64,000 nucleotides of DNA from Hyphomicrobiales bacterium (GCA_017304475.1 JAFKKV010000016.1:1-64000), one strand, 5' to 3'. Numbered from the stretch's first letter, positions 9,481 to 18,050 are shown. Program-made: numbers and translations. The notes: generated by a model from the sequence alone, not told the origin.

Positions 9481-10284
9481 TCAGGATCGTGCCGCGGCCA
9501 CCGCCCCGAAGGACAGTTGCACGGCACGCGTGAGTTCGGCGGCGATCCGGCGGATCGCCGGCGCGGCGAGGTCGACAAAGGGTTCGAGCGGCATGCGCTG
9601 GGCATGAATGGTGGCGCTGACACCGCCGACCGGCAGGCCGTCGCCATCGAGGATCGCCGCCGCGACGGTCCTGAGGCCATAGGCGTTCTCGCCGTCCGAG
9701 ACGGCATAACCCTGCTGGCGCACATCCCCGAGGCGCTCGAGAATGGCATCGACATCGGTCAGGGTCTTTTCCGAAACCTTGATCCGGTTGCTGCGCTCCA
9801 GCACCGCCTGCTGTTCGTGAAGCGGCAGATAGGCCAGCATGGCATGCCCGAGCGCCGCGCTATAGGCGCCGGTCCGGCTGCCGGTCCGCCGGTCGAGGTT
9901 CATCGGCAGATTGGCCTGCACGCGTTCGACATAAACGACATCGGCGCCGTCGAGCATGCCGAGCGAGGCCGCGTCGACCATGTCAGGTACCAGTTCGGCC
10001 AGCAGCGGCCGGGCCAGAACCTTCAGGTCGGCCCGCGCGAGCGGCGTATAGCCGAGTTCCAGGCATTTCAGCGTCAGCCGGTAGCGCCGGCTATGCGGCA
10101 CCGCCGCGAGATAGCCGAGCTGGCAGAGCGTATGGACGAGGCGGAACGACGTGCCCCGGTCGAGCCCGGCCCGCCCGGCGACCTCGGTGATGGTCAGTTC
10201 CGGCAGAGTCACGTCAAAAGCCCGCAGCACGGCGAAGACCTTCCCGACCGATTGCACGACGTTTTTCGGATTGTCTTCCACCAC
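9481..10284 (-). CDS. IclR-family transcriptional regulator
   Basis: 267 residues. An N-terminal winged helix-turn-helix (about residues 10-70, with TITEVAGRAGLDRGTSFR as the recognition region) precedes an IclR effector domain (about 75-255). LGYTPLARADL and the YERVQANLP-like region resemble the PcaR/PobR branch that senses aromatic or small organic acids. It lies inside the operon it presumably controls, 12 bp from the SDR gene, so autoregulation from the promoter near 13980-14007 is likely. Paired half-site motifs downstream of that promoter (13947-13976) are candidate binding sites. Confidence 0.88.
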   Translation of the reverse strand: MVEDNPKNVVQSVGKVFAVLRAFDVTLPELTITEVAGRAGLDRGTSFRLVHTLCQLGYLAAVPHSRRYRLTLKCLELGYTPLARADLKVLARPLLAELVPDMVDAASLGMLDGADVVYVERVQANLPMNLDRRTGSRTGAYSAALGHAMLAYLPLHEQQAVLERSNRIKVSEKTLTDVDAILERLGDVRQQGYAVSDGENAYGLRTVAAAILDGDGLPVGGVSATIHAQRMPLEPFVDLAAPAIRRIAAELTRAVQLSFGAVAAARS

Positions 10285-10296
10285 TGTCTCCGCGAA

Positions 10297-11001
10297 TTAG
10301 AGCGATGCTCCGCCACATACCGTGATCGCCTGGCCGGTCATAGCCGAGGCCGATGGCGACAACAGGAAGGCGGCGAGCGCGGCGATTTCATCGGGGCGGA
10401 CGAAGCGTCCGATGGGCGGGCGTTTCGGCAGCACCGGTCCGCGCGCCGGATCGGTCAGCATGGGCGTCTCTGTGGCGCCGGGAGCAATGACGTTGACCGT
10501 CACGCCGCGCGGCGCGAGTTCGATCGCCCAGGAGCGCGCCATGCCGACCATCGCGGCCTTGGTCGCGGCATATTGGCTGCGGCCGGCCGAGCCCGCGCTG
10601 GTGCGCGAACCGATCAGCACGATGCGTCCGCCCGCGGGAAGCGACGGCGCCAGCCGGTTGGCGAGGTCCTCGGCGACAGCGACATGCAGGTGCCACATGG
10701 CCGCCAGATCCTCCGCCTTGAGCGCGCCGAGCGGCCCCGACCGCAGGAAACCGGCCGCATGGACCAGCGCGGTGACGCCGGTCACCTCGGCCAGCACCCG
10801 CTCGACCGCGCCAGGTTCGGCGAGATCGGCGATGATGCTGCGGATGCGCTCGCCGCGATCCGGCACCGGACGGCGCGCCACCCCGGTAACCTGCCAGCCG
10901 GCGCCCGCCAGATGCTCGGCGATCGCCAGGCCGATGCCGGAACTGGCACCGGTGACGAGCGCGTGGCCCGCCACGGCAGGGTCATGGGAGGCTTTGGTCA
11001 C
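10297..11001 (-). CDS. SDR-family NAD(P)-dependent oxidoreductase
   Basis: 234 residues, a classical short-chain dehydrogenase. The cofactor motif TGASSGIG spans residues 17-24, the catalytic pair is Tyr144 and Lys148 in YAATK, and Ser132 lies in LIGSRTS. The C-terminal TGQAITVCGG segment is typical. Being a little short, it lacks a long substrate loop. It sits 9 bp after the ABC binding-protein gene and 12 bp before the IclR gene, so it is co-transcribed and probably oxidises or reduces a hydroxyl/keto group of the imported compound. Substrate unknown. Confidence 0.85.
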   Translation of the reverse strand: MTKASHDPAVAGHALVTGASSGIGLAIAEHLAGAGWQVTGVARRPVPDRGERIRSIIADLAEPGAVERVLAEVTGVTALVHAAGFLRSGPLGALKAEDLAAMWHLHVAVAEDLANRLAPSLPAGGRIVLIGSRTSAGSAGRSQYAATKAAMVGMARSWAIELAPRGVTVNVIAPGATETPMLTDPARGPVLPKRPPIGRFVRPDEIAALAAFLLSPSASAMTGQAITVCGGASL

Positions 11002-11010
11002 GGCGTCGGC

Positions 11011-12084
11011 TCAGCCCTTGTAGACCAGCGCCTCAGCCCGGATCTTCTCCGGATCGAAGGCGTTGATGTCGTTGATCAGATCATTGGTGTAGAAGCCCGA
11101 GAGATCGGCGATCTGCAGGCCGTTCATCTGGGCCTCGGTCGCGAACTCCTTGGGATCGATGCTGCCCATCTTGGCGCCCGGATAAGGCGGCGCATAAAGC
11201 TTGATCCGCCGGGCGATGCCCTGCACCACCGACTTGACCGCGTCCTCGGTGGAACTGCCGCGCGGCGCGGTTTCCGGATACATCGAGAGGAAGGCGCGGG
11301 CGCCCGCCTGCGGGCTCGCCAGCAGGAAGGTCGAGGCCTTGGCGACCGAGCGGCCGAGGCCGACGGCGAGAGACCGCTTGGTCTCGATGAACGGCTTGCG
11401 GGCGGTCAGGAACTGGCCGCCGATCATCGGCAGGTTGGCCGGCCGGTCGACGAAGCGCAGCGGAATATTGGCCGCCTCGATGACACCGAACCCGGTATCG
11501 TAATAGGCCAGCGCGTCGATGGCGTCGCGCTGCAAGGCGACACCCGCCTGCACGCCATTGCCGACGGCGATCCATTTCACGTCGGCATCGGGATCGATGC
11601 CCAGCGTCTTCAGCACGTTGCGGGTGACCGGATATTCGGTCGCGCCGAAATCCGATACGCCGACGCGCTTGCCCTTGAGGTCGGCATAGGAACGGATCGC
11701 CGAGTCCGGCTTGACCACCACGTCCCACTTATAGGGATAGGTATATTCGTAGAAGTTCAGCGCGCCCTTCCATTCGCCCTTGGCCAGCAGCGGCAGGCCG
11801 AAGGACGGCACGCCGATGCCGATATCGACATCGCCCTTGTCGATCGCGATCTGGACATTGGCATTGGTGCCGAGCGCGGCGGGCACGATGGTAAAGCCCT
11901 CCTCGCGGTTATAGCCGAGCGCCTCGCCGATCAACGCATTGATCACCGAGGGGCCCATGGCCTTCAGCCCGACGCCGAATTTCAGGCTGGCGAGCCCCTG
12001 AGCCATGGCCGACCGGTTGCCGAGGGCGAGCGCCCCGGCGAAGGCGGTGGAAGCGAGCATCCATTGACGGCGAGTAACGTTCAT
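11011..12084 (-). CDS. ABC transporter substrate-binding protein, NMT1/SsuA-like
   Basis: 357 residues. The N-terminus (TRRQWMLASTAFAGALALG) is an export signal with a twin-arginine-like TRRQW motif and an Ala-rich core; cleavage is expected near SAMAQG. The mature part has the NMT1/THI5-SsuA/TauA fold, seen in AIDKGDVDIGIGVPS and the DLKGKRVGVSDFGA segment. These periplasmic proteins feed sulfonates, nitrate, pyrimidine precursors or aromatic acids to the membrane complex. Permease and ATPase genes lie directly upstream in the same operon. The ligand cannot be told from sequence. Confidence 0.85.
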   Translation of the reverse strand: MNVTRRQWMLASTAFAGALALGNRSAMAQGLASLKFGVGLKAMGPSVINALIGEALGYNREEGFTIVPAALGTNANVQIAIDKGDVDIGIGVPSFGLPLLAKGEWKGALNFYEYTYPYKWDVVVKPDSAIRSYADLKGKRVGVSDFGATEYPVTRNVLKTLGIDPDADVKWIAVGNGVQAGVALQRDAIDALAYYDTGFGVIEAANIPLRFVDRPANLPMIGGQFLTARKPFIETKRSLAVGLGRSVAKASTFLLASPQAGARAFLSMYPETAPRGSSTEDAVKSVVQGIARRIKLYAPPYPGAKMGSIDPKEFATEAQMNGLQIADLSGFYTNDLINDINAFDPEKIRAEALVYKG

Positions 12085-12128
12085 CGTGACCTCCCCTGGT
12101 CTTTGTTCAGATTATTTCCGGGCTCAGA

Positions 12129-12974
12129 TTATTTCTGGCCGCGCCGGCCCCAATGCACGATGCGGTGCTCCAGGCGGCGGACGATCGAATGCAAGGTGAT
12201 GCCGAGCGCGCCCAGGATGACCAGCGCAGCGAAGACGCCGGCGGTATCGGTCACCGCCTGAGCCTGGGTGATCACCACGCCCATGCCCTGCTGGGCGCCC
12301 AGGAACTCGGCGACGATGGTGCCGAGCAGGGCATAGACCACCGCCATGTCCAGGCCGGCGAAGATGAACGGCGCGGCATGCGGCAGCTTGACGATGCGAT
12401 AGGTCTCGAAGGCGCTCGCCGACAGCGAGCGCATCAGGTCGAGCTTTTCCGGCTCGACCGAGCGCAGCCCGGTAAACGAGTTGATCAGCACGGGAAAGAA
12501 GGCGAGCAGCGCCGAAATGGCGATCTTCGAGCCGTCACCGAAGCCGAACCAGATGACCACCAGCGGGGCGATGGCGACCTTCGGCAGGCTCTGCAGCGCG
12601 AAGGCATAGGGCATCAGGATCTTCTCGACCGTGCGGATCTCGGCCATCAGCGATCCCAGCAGCAGGCCGAGGCCGGTGCCGATGGTGAAGCCGAGGGCCG
12701 CGTTCTTCAGCGAGCCCCAGAGCGGCAGGTAATAGCCGAGCGGGCTCGACGGGCTGACGGCAATGCCGGACCAGAGCGCCCTCACCACCGCCTCGGGCGC
12801 CGGCAGGATATAGCTCGGCACCTGCAGGTAGCGTACCGACAGGAGCCAGGCAGCGAGCAGCAGGACGAAACCGAAGGCCGCCAGCAGGCCGCCGCCGGGG
12901 CGCCAGGGCTCGCGTTTGGCCTTGCGTTCGGTTGACGGGGCGGCGGGCGCCTCGACCAGATGAACGGAGCTCAT
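12129..12974 (-). CDS. ABC transporter permease, SsuC/TauC-like
   Basis: 281 residues with about six hydrophobic segments. The conserved EAA-type loop is near the middle (EPEKLDLMRSLSASAFETYR), followed by the LPHAAPFIFAGL segment typical of SsuC/TauC permeases. Its start codon overlaps the stop of the upstream ATPase gene by four bases (ATGA), so the two are translationally coupled. With the neighbouring ATPase and binding protein it forms a complete importer in the inner membrane. Confidence 0.88.
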   Translation of the reverse strand: MSSVHLVEAPAAPSTERKAKREPWRPGGGLLAAFGFVLLLAAWLLSVRYLQVPSYILPAPEAVVRALWSGIAVSPSSPLGYYLPLWGSLKNAALGFTIGTGLGLLLGSLMAEIRTVEKILMPYAFALQSLPKVAIAPLVVIWFGFGDGSKIAISALLAFFPVLINSFTGLRSVEPEKLDLMRSLSASAFETYRIVKLPHAAPFIFAGLDMAVVYALLGTIVAEFLGAQQGMGVVITQAQAVTDTAGVFAALVILGALGITLHSIVRRLEHRIVHWGRRGQK

Positions 12975-13798
12975 TCGACCTCTCCCTGGGCGTTGAGCAG
13001 GCCTCGGATCTCGCGCGACAGCCGCGCATAGTCCGGGTGGCTGATGATGCCGTCGAGATTGCGCGGACGCGGGATCGGCACATTGAGGTCGGCGATGATC
13101 TTGCCCGGCCGCGCCGACATGACGATCACCCGGTCGCCCAGGAAGATCGCCTCGGAGATCGAATGGGTGATCAGCACGATGGTCTTGGCATTGGCCTGCC
13201 AGATCCGCTGCAATTCGAGATTCATCCGCTCGCGCGTCAACGCATCGAGAGCGCCGAAAGGCTCGTCCATCAGCAGGATGCGCGGGTCGCGCACCAGGGC
13301 GCGGCAGATGCCGGCGCGCTGCTGCATGCCGCCCGAGAGCTCGTAGGGATAGCGCGGGCCGAAATCGCCGAGGCCGGTCATGTCGAGCAACTGGTCGACC
13401 CGGCCGTCCTCCTTCGCCTTGTTGCCGCCGACCCGCAACGGCAGGCGGACATTTTCGCGCACCGTCAGCCAGGGCAAGAGGTTGGCCGACTGGAAGACCA
13501 CGCCGACCTCGCGCGACGGGCCGGTGATCGGCCTGCCGTCCAGGTCGAGACCGCCATCCTCATGCTCGTCCAGTCCCGCGATCAGCCGTAGCAGCGTGCT
13601 CTTGCCGCAGCCCGACGGACCGACGATCGCCACGAATTCCCCATCGCCGATGGCAAGGTCGATGCCGTCGAGGGCATGGACGCCCGCGCCGGTGGCGGTG
13701 CGATAGGTCTTGGAAAGTTGGCGCGCCTCGATCAGCGGGGTTTGCGGGCGGGGAAAGGCGGTCACGCTCGGTGTGGCGGCCATGGCTGTCGACGCCAT
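12971..13798 (-). CDS. ABC transporter ATP-binding protein, SsuB/TauB-like
   Basis: 275 residues. Walker A GPSGCGKST at 60-68, Q-loop VFQSANLLPW near 101, signature LSGGMQQR at 154-161, Walker B ILLMDEP at 174-180 and the H-loop ITHSISEA are all intact. The start at 13798 has a strong AAGGAGG nine bases before it. It is the first gene of the leftward operon that ends near 6507, and powers import with the permease it overlaps. The family is that of sulfonate/nitrate/taurine importers, but the ligand is unknown. Confidence 0.9.
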   Translation of the reverse strand: MASTAMAATPSVTAFPRPQTPLIEARQLSKTYRTATGAGVHALDGIDLAIGDGEFVAIVGPSGCGKSTLLRLIAGLDEHEDGGLDLDGRPITGPSREVGVVFQSANLLPWLTVRENVRLPLRVGGNKAKEDGRVDQLLDMTGLGDFGPRYPYELSGGMQQRAGICRALVRDPRILLMDEPFGALDALTRERMNLELQRIWQANAKTIVLITHSISEAIFLGDRVIVMSARPGKIIADLNVPIPRPRNLDGIISHPDYARLSREIRGLLNAQGEVE

Positions 13799-13946
13799 CG
13801 GTCAGGTCCTCCTTGGAGTGGGCGATGATGAATGATGGCTGCGGGTGGGGCAGCCGAGGGCGGCCTTCAGCTTTGCGCAGGCCCGGCTTCGCCCAGGTGC
13901 GCAATTCGGCGCCTGCCGTCATTCATCGAGACCCCCCTTGATTTGC

Positions 13947-13976
13947 TCGGAATCCGAACATTAATTCGTTATCCGT
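13947..13976 (-). promoter_or_regulatory. Candidate IclR operator: two similar half-palindromic sites
   Basis: Read on the minus strand, ACGGATAACGA (13976-13966) and TCGGATTCCGA (13957-13947) agree at 8 of 11 positions and lie 19 bp apart. The second is a perfect inverted repeat, TCGGA-A-TCCGA on the plus strand. Both lie just downstream of the predicted -10 box, where a repressor would block the operon. The link to the IclR protein encoded in the operon is inference. Confidence 0.45.
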
Positions 13977-14007
13977 ATAGTAGCCTCTGGCCACCTCCCC
14001 TTGTCAA
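13977..14007 (-). promoter_or_regulatory. Sigma-70-type promoter of the 6.5-13.8 kb ABC/aldolase operon
   Basis: On the minus strand a perfect -35 box TTGACA (14007-14002) is followed after 19 bases by TACTAT (13982-13977), 4 of 6 to the -10 consensus. It lies about 180 bp before the ATPase start. A short leader frame of 19 codons (13926-13867, after an AAGGGGGG run) sits between, but I cannot tell if it is translated. The rest of the 13799-14362 gap holds no gene that I can support. Confidence 0.5.
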
Positions 14008-14362
14008 GGGCGACGCTGTCGCGGCGCACGGGCGATCGACCCGCCCGCGCCACGACAGTGGACGGGCAGGATGCGATCGCGATGGTGATGTCGAATGAGC
14101 CTGCGCGACGTGCTCGCCCTTGGCCGAGCGGCCCGGCGCGCTCTCGCCTGGTCGTCCGGCACGATTCGCCCGCCGCCAACGGCTACCGCGACGGCACCGG
14201 ACATCCCGCCGTCACCGGGCCTTCGCGCGATCCGCTCGACAGAAGGCGCGGGATGTTTCCGCCGGAATGCCCAACATGGCGGGCCGCGCCGCGGCGCATC
14301 GGGCGCTCCGCGGCGGCATCATCGCGGGGTCCTTGGGCGCCTCCGGCCCGGCTTGCGCGGTG

Positions 14363-14731
14363 CTACCAGAGGTTCTTGCCGTCGATGACTTCGACAGGCA
14401 CGGCGTCGAGGTCGAAATCGTCGAACAGCCGCGTATTCACGCTGACCTTCGGGTTGTCGAAATCCGCCGTGCCGGTCGACCAGTCGGGCGTCTCGGTAAA
14501 AGTGCCGCAGCCGCAGGTGGCGCAGAAATGATGGGCGACCGTCCTCGACCCCCAGCGATAGGTCGCGACCTGTTCGATCGGCGTGGTCAGCCGGAACTGT
14601 TCCGGCTTGTAATAGGCCCAGAGCGCGCCGCGCTTCGAACAGAAGGAACAGGTGCAGCGGGTCACGCTGGCCGGCGCCTCGTCCAGCTCGAACCGCGTCG
14701 CGCCGCAATGACAGCTTGCCTTGATCGTCAT
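14363..14731 (-). CDS. GFA-family (glutathione-dependent formaldehyde-activating) zinc protein
   Basis: 122 residues, full family length. The ATG at 14731 follows GGAGG by 8 bases. The CENP-V/GFA cysteine pattern is present: CHCG near 7-10, CTCSFCSKRGALW in the middle, and HFCATCGCGTF after it. These cysteines bind two zinc ions. Family members include Gfa, which condenses formaldehyde with glutathione, but most have unproved functions. It lies 92 bp after the class II aldolase gene on the same strand and may be the last gene of that operon. An aldehyde-handling role would suit an upstream pathway that releases an aldehyde, but that is inference. Confidence 0.8.
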   Translation of the reverse strand: MTIKASCHCGATRFELDEAPASVTRCTCSFCSKRGALWAYYKPEQFRLTTPIEQVATYRWGSRTVAHHFCATCGCGTFTETPDWSTGTADFDNPKVSVNTRLFDDFDLDAVPVEVIDGKNLW

Positions 14732-14823
14732 GACATCGTCCTCCGCAGGTCGCCCGCTTGCGACCCTTTCGAGGGGATCGCCTAGCAGCCCCCTGCTGAC
14801 AGGGCGTGTCAACAGCCGTGTCG

Positions 14824-15480
14824 CTATGTGAGGCGTGCAGCCGGCTGCTGGCCGTAGCTCTGGTATTTGCCGACCACGGTCATGATCTCCTGGTCGTCGA
14901 GGGTCGGCGGCGTGCCCAGGCTGCGGCAGAGGATATATTGCCTGGCAAGCTCCTCGACGGTCACCGCCAGCGACAGCGCCTTGGCCATCGAGACATGGGC
15001 GGCGACGACACCGTGATGGGCCAGGAGGCAGGCCCGCCGCCCGCGCATCGCCGCCGTCACGGCATCGGCGAGCTCCTGCGTGCCGAAGGTCGCGTAGCCG
15101 GCGCAACGGATATCCGGTCCGCCGGCCGCAGCGATCGAATAGTGGATGGCGGGAATGCCCAGTCCCATGATGGCGAGTGCCGTGGCATGGGTCGAATGGG
15201 TATGCACGACAGCGTTGAGGTCGTCGCGCGCCTTGAGGATATCGCGATGCAGACGCCATTCGCTCGACGGCAGCACGTCGCCGTCGAAGCTGCCGTCCCA
15301 GCGAACCTCGACGATCAGTTCGGGCCTCAGCGCATCATAGGCGATGCCGGTCGGCGAGATTAGGAAGCCGTCGCCATGGCGCATGCTGACATTGCCCGAC
15401 GTGCCTTTGTTGATGCCGAGCCGGTTCATGGCCCGACAGGTCTCGATCAGTTCTTCACGCAGTCCGGTGTCGCCGCTCAT
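14824..15480 (-). CDS. Class II aldolase (L-fuculose-1-phosphate aldolase-like)
   Basis: 218 residues. The ATG at 15480 is preferred to the one at 15486 because AGGAG lies exactly 6 bases before it, but abuts the other. Family residues are visible: GTSGNVS phosphate loop (27-33), Glu74 in SSEWRLH, zinc ligands His93 and His95 in HTHSTHA, and a third His in LLAHHG near 155. Relatives split sugar-1-phosphate ketoses (fuculose-1-P, ribulose-1-P, 5-deoxyribulose-1-P) into DHAP and an aldehyde. Standing beside an MtnA-like isomerase and a nucleoside phosphorylase, it resembles Ald2 of the DHAP shunt. It follows the deaminase gene by 16 bp. Confidence 0.85.
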   Translation of the reverse strand: MSGDTGLREELIETCRAMNRLGINKGTSGNVSMRHGDGFLISPTGIAYDALRPELIVEVRWDGSFDGDVLPSSEWRLHRDILKARDDLNAVVHTHSTHATALAIMGLGIPAIHYSIAAAGGPDIRCAGYATFGTQELADAVTAAMRGRRACLLAHHGVVAAHVSMAKALSLAVTVEELARQYILCRSLGTPPTLDDQEIMTVVGKYQSYGQQPAARLT

Positions 15481-15496
15481 CGTCATCTCCTGCCCG

Positions 15497-17011
15497 TCAG
15501 TCCGCCTTGAATCCGCCGGCCCCGATCGCGCCGCAGGCCGGACAGCCGCATGCCCCGTCGAAGACCCGCCTTTGCCAGGCGCCATAGGGCGCATGCAGGC
15601 CGGCCAGATCACTTTTGTCGGCGGCGAGCGCACGCAATTCGCCGGCGCAGGCCGCGGCCTCGTCGAGCGCCTCGTCCTCGTCGAAGCACTCGATACGGCC
15701 GTGGCGCATCAGCCATTCCCCACCGACCATCAAGGCGCTGACCGAGCGCGCATCGGCATGCATCACCAGGCTGTCGATCGAGATGGGCGCGGCCGTCAGC
15801 GGCTCCCGGCGAAAATTCAACACCATGAGATCGGCCGCCGCGCCCGGCGCCAGCAACCCCTGAACCTGTTCGACGCCGAGTGCGCCCGCCCCGCCGGCCG
15901 TCGCCGCGCGGAACGCTTCCACCGGCTTCAGCCAGGTTTCATGGTCCGAGCCCGGCGCGCGCCCGGACATGACGGCGAAGCGCATCGCCTCGAACAGGTC
16001 GTGGCGGCCGCCGGTATTCGAGCAGTCGGTGCCGAGCGCCAGTTTGAGCCCGGCATCGAGGCAAGCCCTGATATCGAGCTGGCCGGAGCCGAGCATGCGG
16101 TTGCTCGTCGGGTTGTGCACCAGGGTCACGCCGCGGCGTGCCAGCAGCTGGTGGTCACCCGGCTCCAGCCAGATCCCATGCGCGACCGACAATTTCGGGG
16201 TCAGCAGCCCCTGGCGGTTCATCTCGCCGACCAGGCCGCCCGGCCAGGCTGCCCGGCTCGCCGCGGCCTGCGGCAAGGTTTCCAGGAGATGGGTATGGGC
16301 GCCGAGCCCGAGCTCGTCCTGCAGCGCGTGCCAGAGCGCGATCATGACGGGCGAGCAGCGCTGCGGCCCATTGGGCCCGAGCAGCAGGCTGATGCGCGCG
16401 GCGTCACCACGCCCGGCCTCTGCCGCGAGATCGGCAAAGGAAGCGCGCACATCATCGGGCGAGCGCGTCACGCGCGGCGCCAGGTCGGCCAGCACGTCGG
16501 GGCTCAAGGGAATGCCGAGGAAGTCGTGGTCGGTGACATCCTGGAAGAACGGCGCGAAACCGACCCGCATGCCGGTCCTGGCATGGGCCTCGAACGCTGC
16601 CTGGAGGAAGCCGACCTGCGGATAATGGTCGACATAGCCGGCAATGCCGTTGCGGATCATTTCTGCGGCGGTGAGCATGATCGCCGCCCTGGCGCAGCGC
16701 TCGGAAAAGCCGCGGCCATATTTGATCGCGTAATAGGACCAGAGCTCGAGCGGCAGGGAGTTTTCCGTGCCGCGCAGCAAGGTCGAGCTCGAATGGACAT
16801 GGCCGTCATAGAGCGGCGGCGCGATCAACGCGCCGCGCACATAGAGCACGGCATCCGCGCCGGCGGCGGCCGCCTCGACTTCCCCGGGCGCCAGGATCGC
16901 GGCGATCCGGTCGCCCTCGACCAGCACTCCGCCGGGCACTGGTCCACGATCGTCCAGGCCGGTCCAGACCTGGCCACCGCCGATGCAGATACGCCTGGTC
17001 GCTCTCGCCAT
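15497..17011 (-). CDS. Amidohydrolase-family deaminase (ATZ/TRZ, 8-oxoguanine/MTA-SAH deaminase-like)
   Basis: 504 residues. Metal-site motifs of the amidohydrolase superfamily appear in order: DGHVHSS (His71, His73), HTHLLET, AHGIWLEPGD and ALGTDCSNTG, with HNPTSNRMLGSG before the last. This set is typical of the branch that deaminates guanine-type bases, S-adenosylhomocysteine, methylthioadenosine or 5'-deoxyadenosine. The start at 17011 lies 17 bp after the isomerase stop. The C-terminus carries an unusual extra Cys cluster, CGCPACG. In this operon the enzyme most likely deaminates an imported nucleoside or its free base. An alternative is a chlorohydrolase-type activity on a xenobiotic. 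Confidence 0.8.
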   Translation of the reverse strand: MARATRRICIGGGQVWTGLDDRGPVPGGVLVEGDRIAAILAPGEVEAAAAGADAVLYVRGALIAPPLYDGHVHSSSTLLRGTENSLPLELWSYYAIKYGRGFSERCARAAIMLTAAEMIRNGIAGYVDHYPQVGFLQAAFEAHARTGMRVGFAPFFQDVTDHDFLGIPLSPDVLADLAPRVTRSPDDVRASFADLAAEAGRGDAARISLLLGPNGPQRCSPVMIALWHALQDELGLGAHTHLLETLPQAAASRAAWPGGLVGEMNRQGLLTPKLSVAHGIWLEPGDHQLLARRGVTLVHNPTSNRMLGSGQLDIRACLDAGLKLALGTDCSNTGGRHDLFEAMRFAVMSGRAPGSDHETWLKPVEAFRAATAGGAGALGVEQVQGLLAPGAAADLMVLNFRREPLTAAPISIDSLVMHADARSVSALMVGGEWLMRHGRIECFDEDEALDEAAACAGELRALAADKSDLAGLHAPYGAWQRRVFDGACGCPACGAIGAGGFKAD

Positions 17012-17027
17012 GGTCGTCGCGTTTCCT

Positions 17028-18050
17028 TCAGCCGAAATGGGCGCGCAGCGCATCGGCCGCGAACACGCCCTCACCGGTCGCGATAGCACCGACGAATTCC
17101 GGCGGCGTGACATCGAAGGCCGGATACCAGCCGCGCGCCAGCGGCGTCGCGGTCGGCTGCCCCAGGCACATCAGGCTCTCGCGTCCGTCGCGCTCCTCCA
17201 TCGGCACCTGGTCGGGCGTCGCGGCATGGCGGTCGGGTGCCGGCACCATGGCGATATAGGGAATGCCGAAATGCCGGGCGGCGATGGCGATCTGCAAGGT
17301 GCCGACCTTGTTGATGACATGGCCCGACAAGGTGACGCGATCGGCGGCGGTCATGTAGCGGGTGACCAGGCCTCGATCCATGGCGTGCGCCGCCATGTTG
17401 TCGGTGATCACGGTGACGTCGATGCCCATTTCAGCGACGCTGTGGGCGGTCAGCCGCGACCCCTGCAGATAGGGCCGGGTCTCGGTGCAGACGACCTTGA
17501 CGCGCTTGCCGGCGCGCAGCGTCGCGGCCAGCGTCTCGATCAGGCTCGCCTCGGCCCAGCAATGGGTGAGAATGGTGTCGCCGTCCTCGACCAGTTCCGA
17601 GGCGTTCTGGCCGAGCCGCCGGTTGCGCGCGAAGCGCTTCTCCCAGGCATCCTCCATGATCCCTTGCATGCCCGATGCAAAATGATCCGGCGCCAGGCCC
17701 CGCGCCGCCTCGGCCATCATCGAGACGACGGTGCGGATATGGTTGTTGGTCGGCCGCGTCGCGGTCAACCGGGTCGCCGCCCGGTCGATGATCGCGAGCC
17801 GCTCCTCGACGCGCGCGCTGCGCTCGGCCAGACGGGCCGCCAGCACCATGCCGGCGCTGGCCGCGAAAAACGGACCGCTGCTCTGGGTCACCATCTCCTC
17901 GATGGCGACCGCGACATCCTCATAGGTGGTGCAGGTGACGAAACGGAGATCGAAGGGAAAGGTCCGGCGGTCGAGGATCCGCACCGCGTCGTCGTCGAGG
18001 ATGACGCTCCGGCGCACCAGGGTGGGTTCGACAAGGCTGATGTCATGCAT
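17028..18050 (-). CDS. MtnA-like sugar-1-phosphate isomerase (eIF2B-alpha fold)
   Basis: 340 residues. It aligns by eye with S-methyl-5-thioribose-1-phosphate isomerase: the catalytic cysteine in TILTHC (Cys164), ETRPYLQGSRLTA (190-202), the catalytic aspartate in VITDNMA (Asp217), AADRV and NKVGT. The usual GADRI is AADRV, and the glycine-rich stretch after the Cys (NTGALAT type) is replaced by WAEASLIET, so it is a diverged paralogue with possibly altered substrate. MtnA enzymes turn an aldose-1-phosphate into a ketose-1-phosphate. The gene is 8 bp after the phosphorylase, whose product would be its substrate. Confidence 0.82.
   Translation of the reverse strand: MHDISLVEPTLVRRSVILDDDAVRILDRRTFPFDLRFVTCTTYEDVAVAIEEMVTQSSGPFFAASAGMVLAARLAERSARVEERLAIIDRAATRLTATRPTNNHIRTVVSMMAEAARGLAPDHFASGMQGIMEDAWEKRFARNRRLGQNASELVEDGDTILTHCWAEASLIETLAATLRAGKRVKVVCTETRPYLQGSRLTAHSVAEMGIDVTVITDNMAAHAMDRGLVTRYMTAADRVTLSGHVINKVGTLQIAIAARHFGIPYIAMVPAPDRHAATPDQVPMEERDGRESLMCLGQPTATPLARGWYPAFDVTPPEFVGAIATGEGVFAADALRAHFG

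Noticed and set aside
9409-12261. Very long rightward open frame opposite the IclR, SDR and ABC genes
   Set aside because: It is antisense to well-conserved genes, has no recognisable domain, and is the kind of stop-free shadow that high-GC codon use produces.
13867-13926. Leftward 19-codon frame after an AAGGGGGG run in the ABC operon leader
   Set aside because: Too short to support; no codon pattern suggesting an attenuator peptide. Noted only within the promoter entry.
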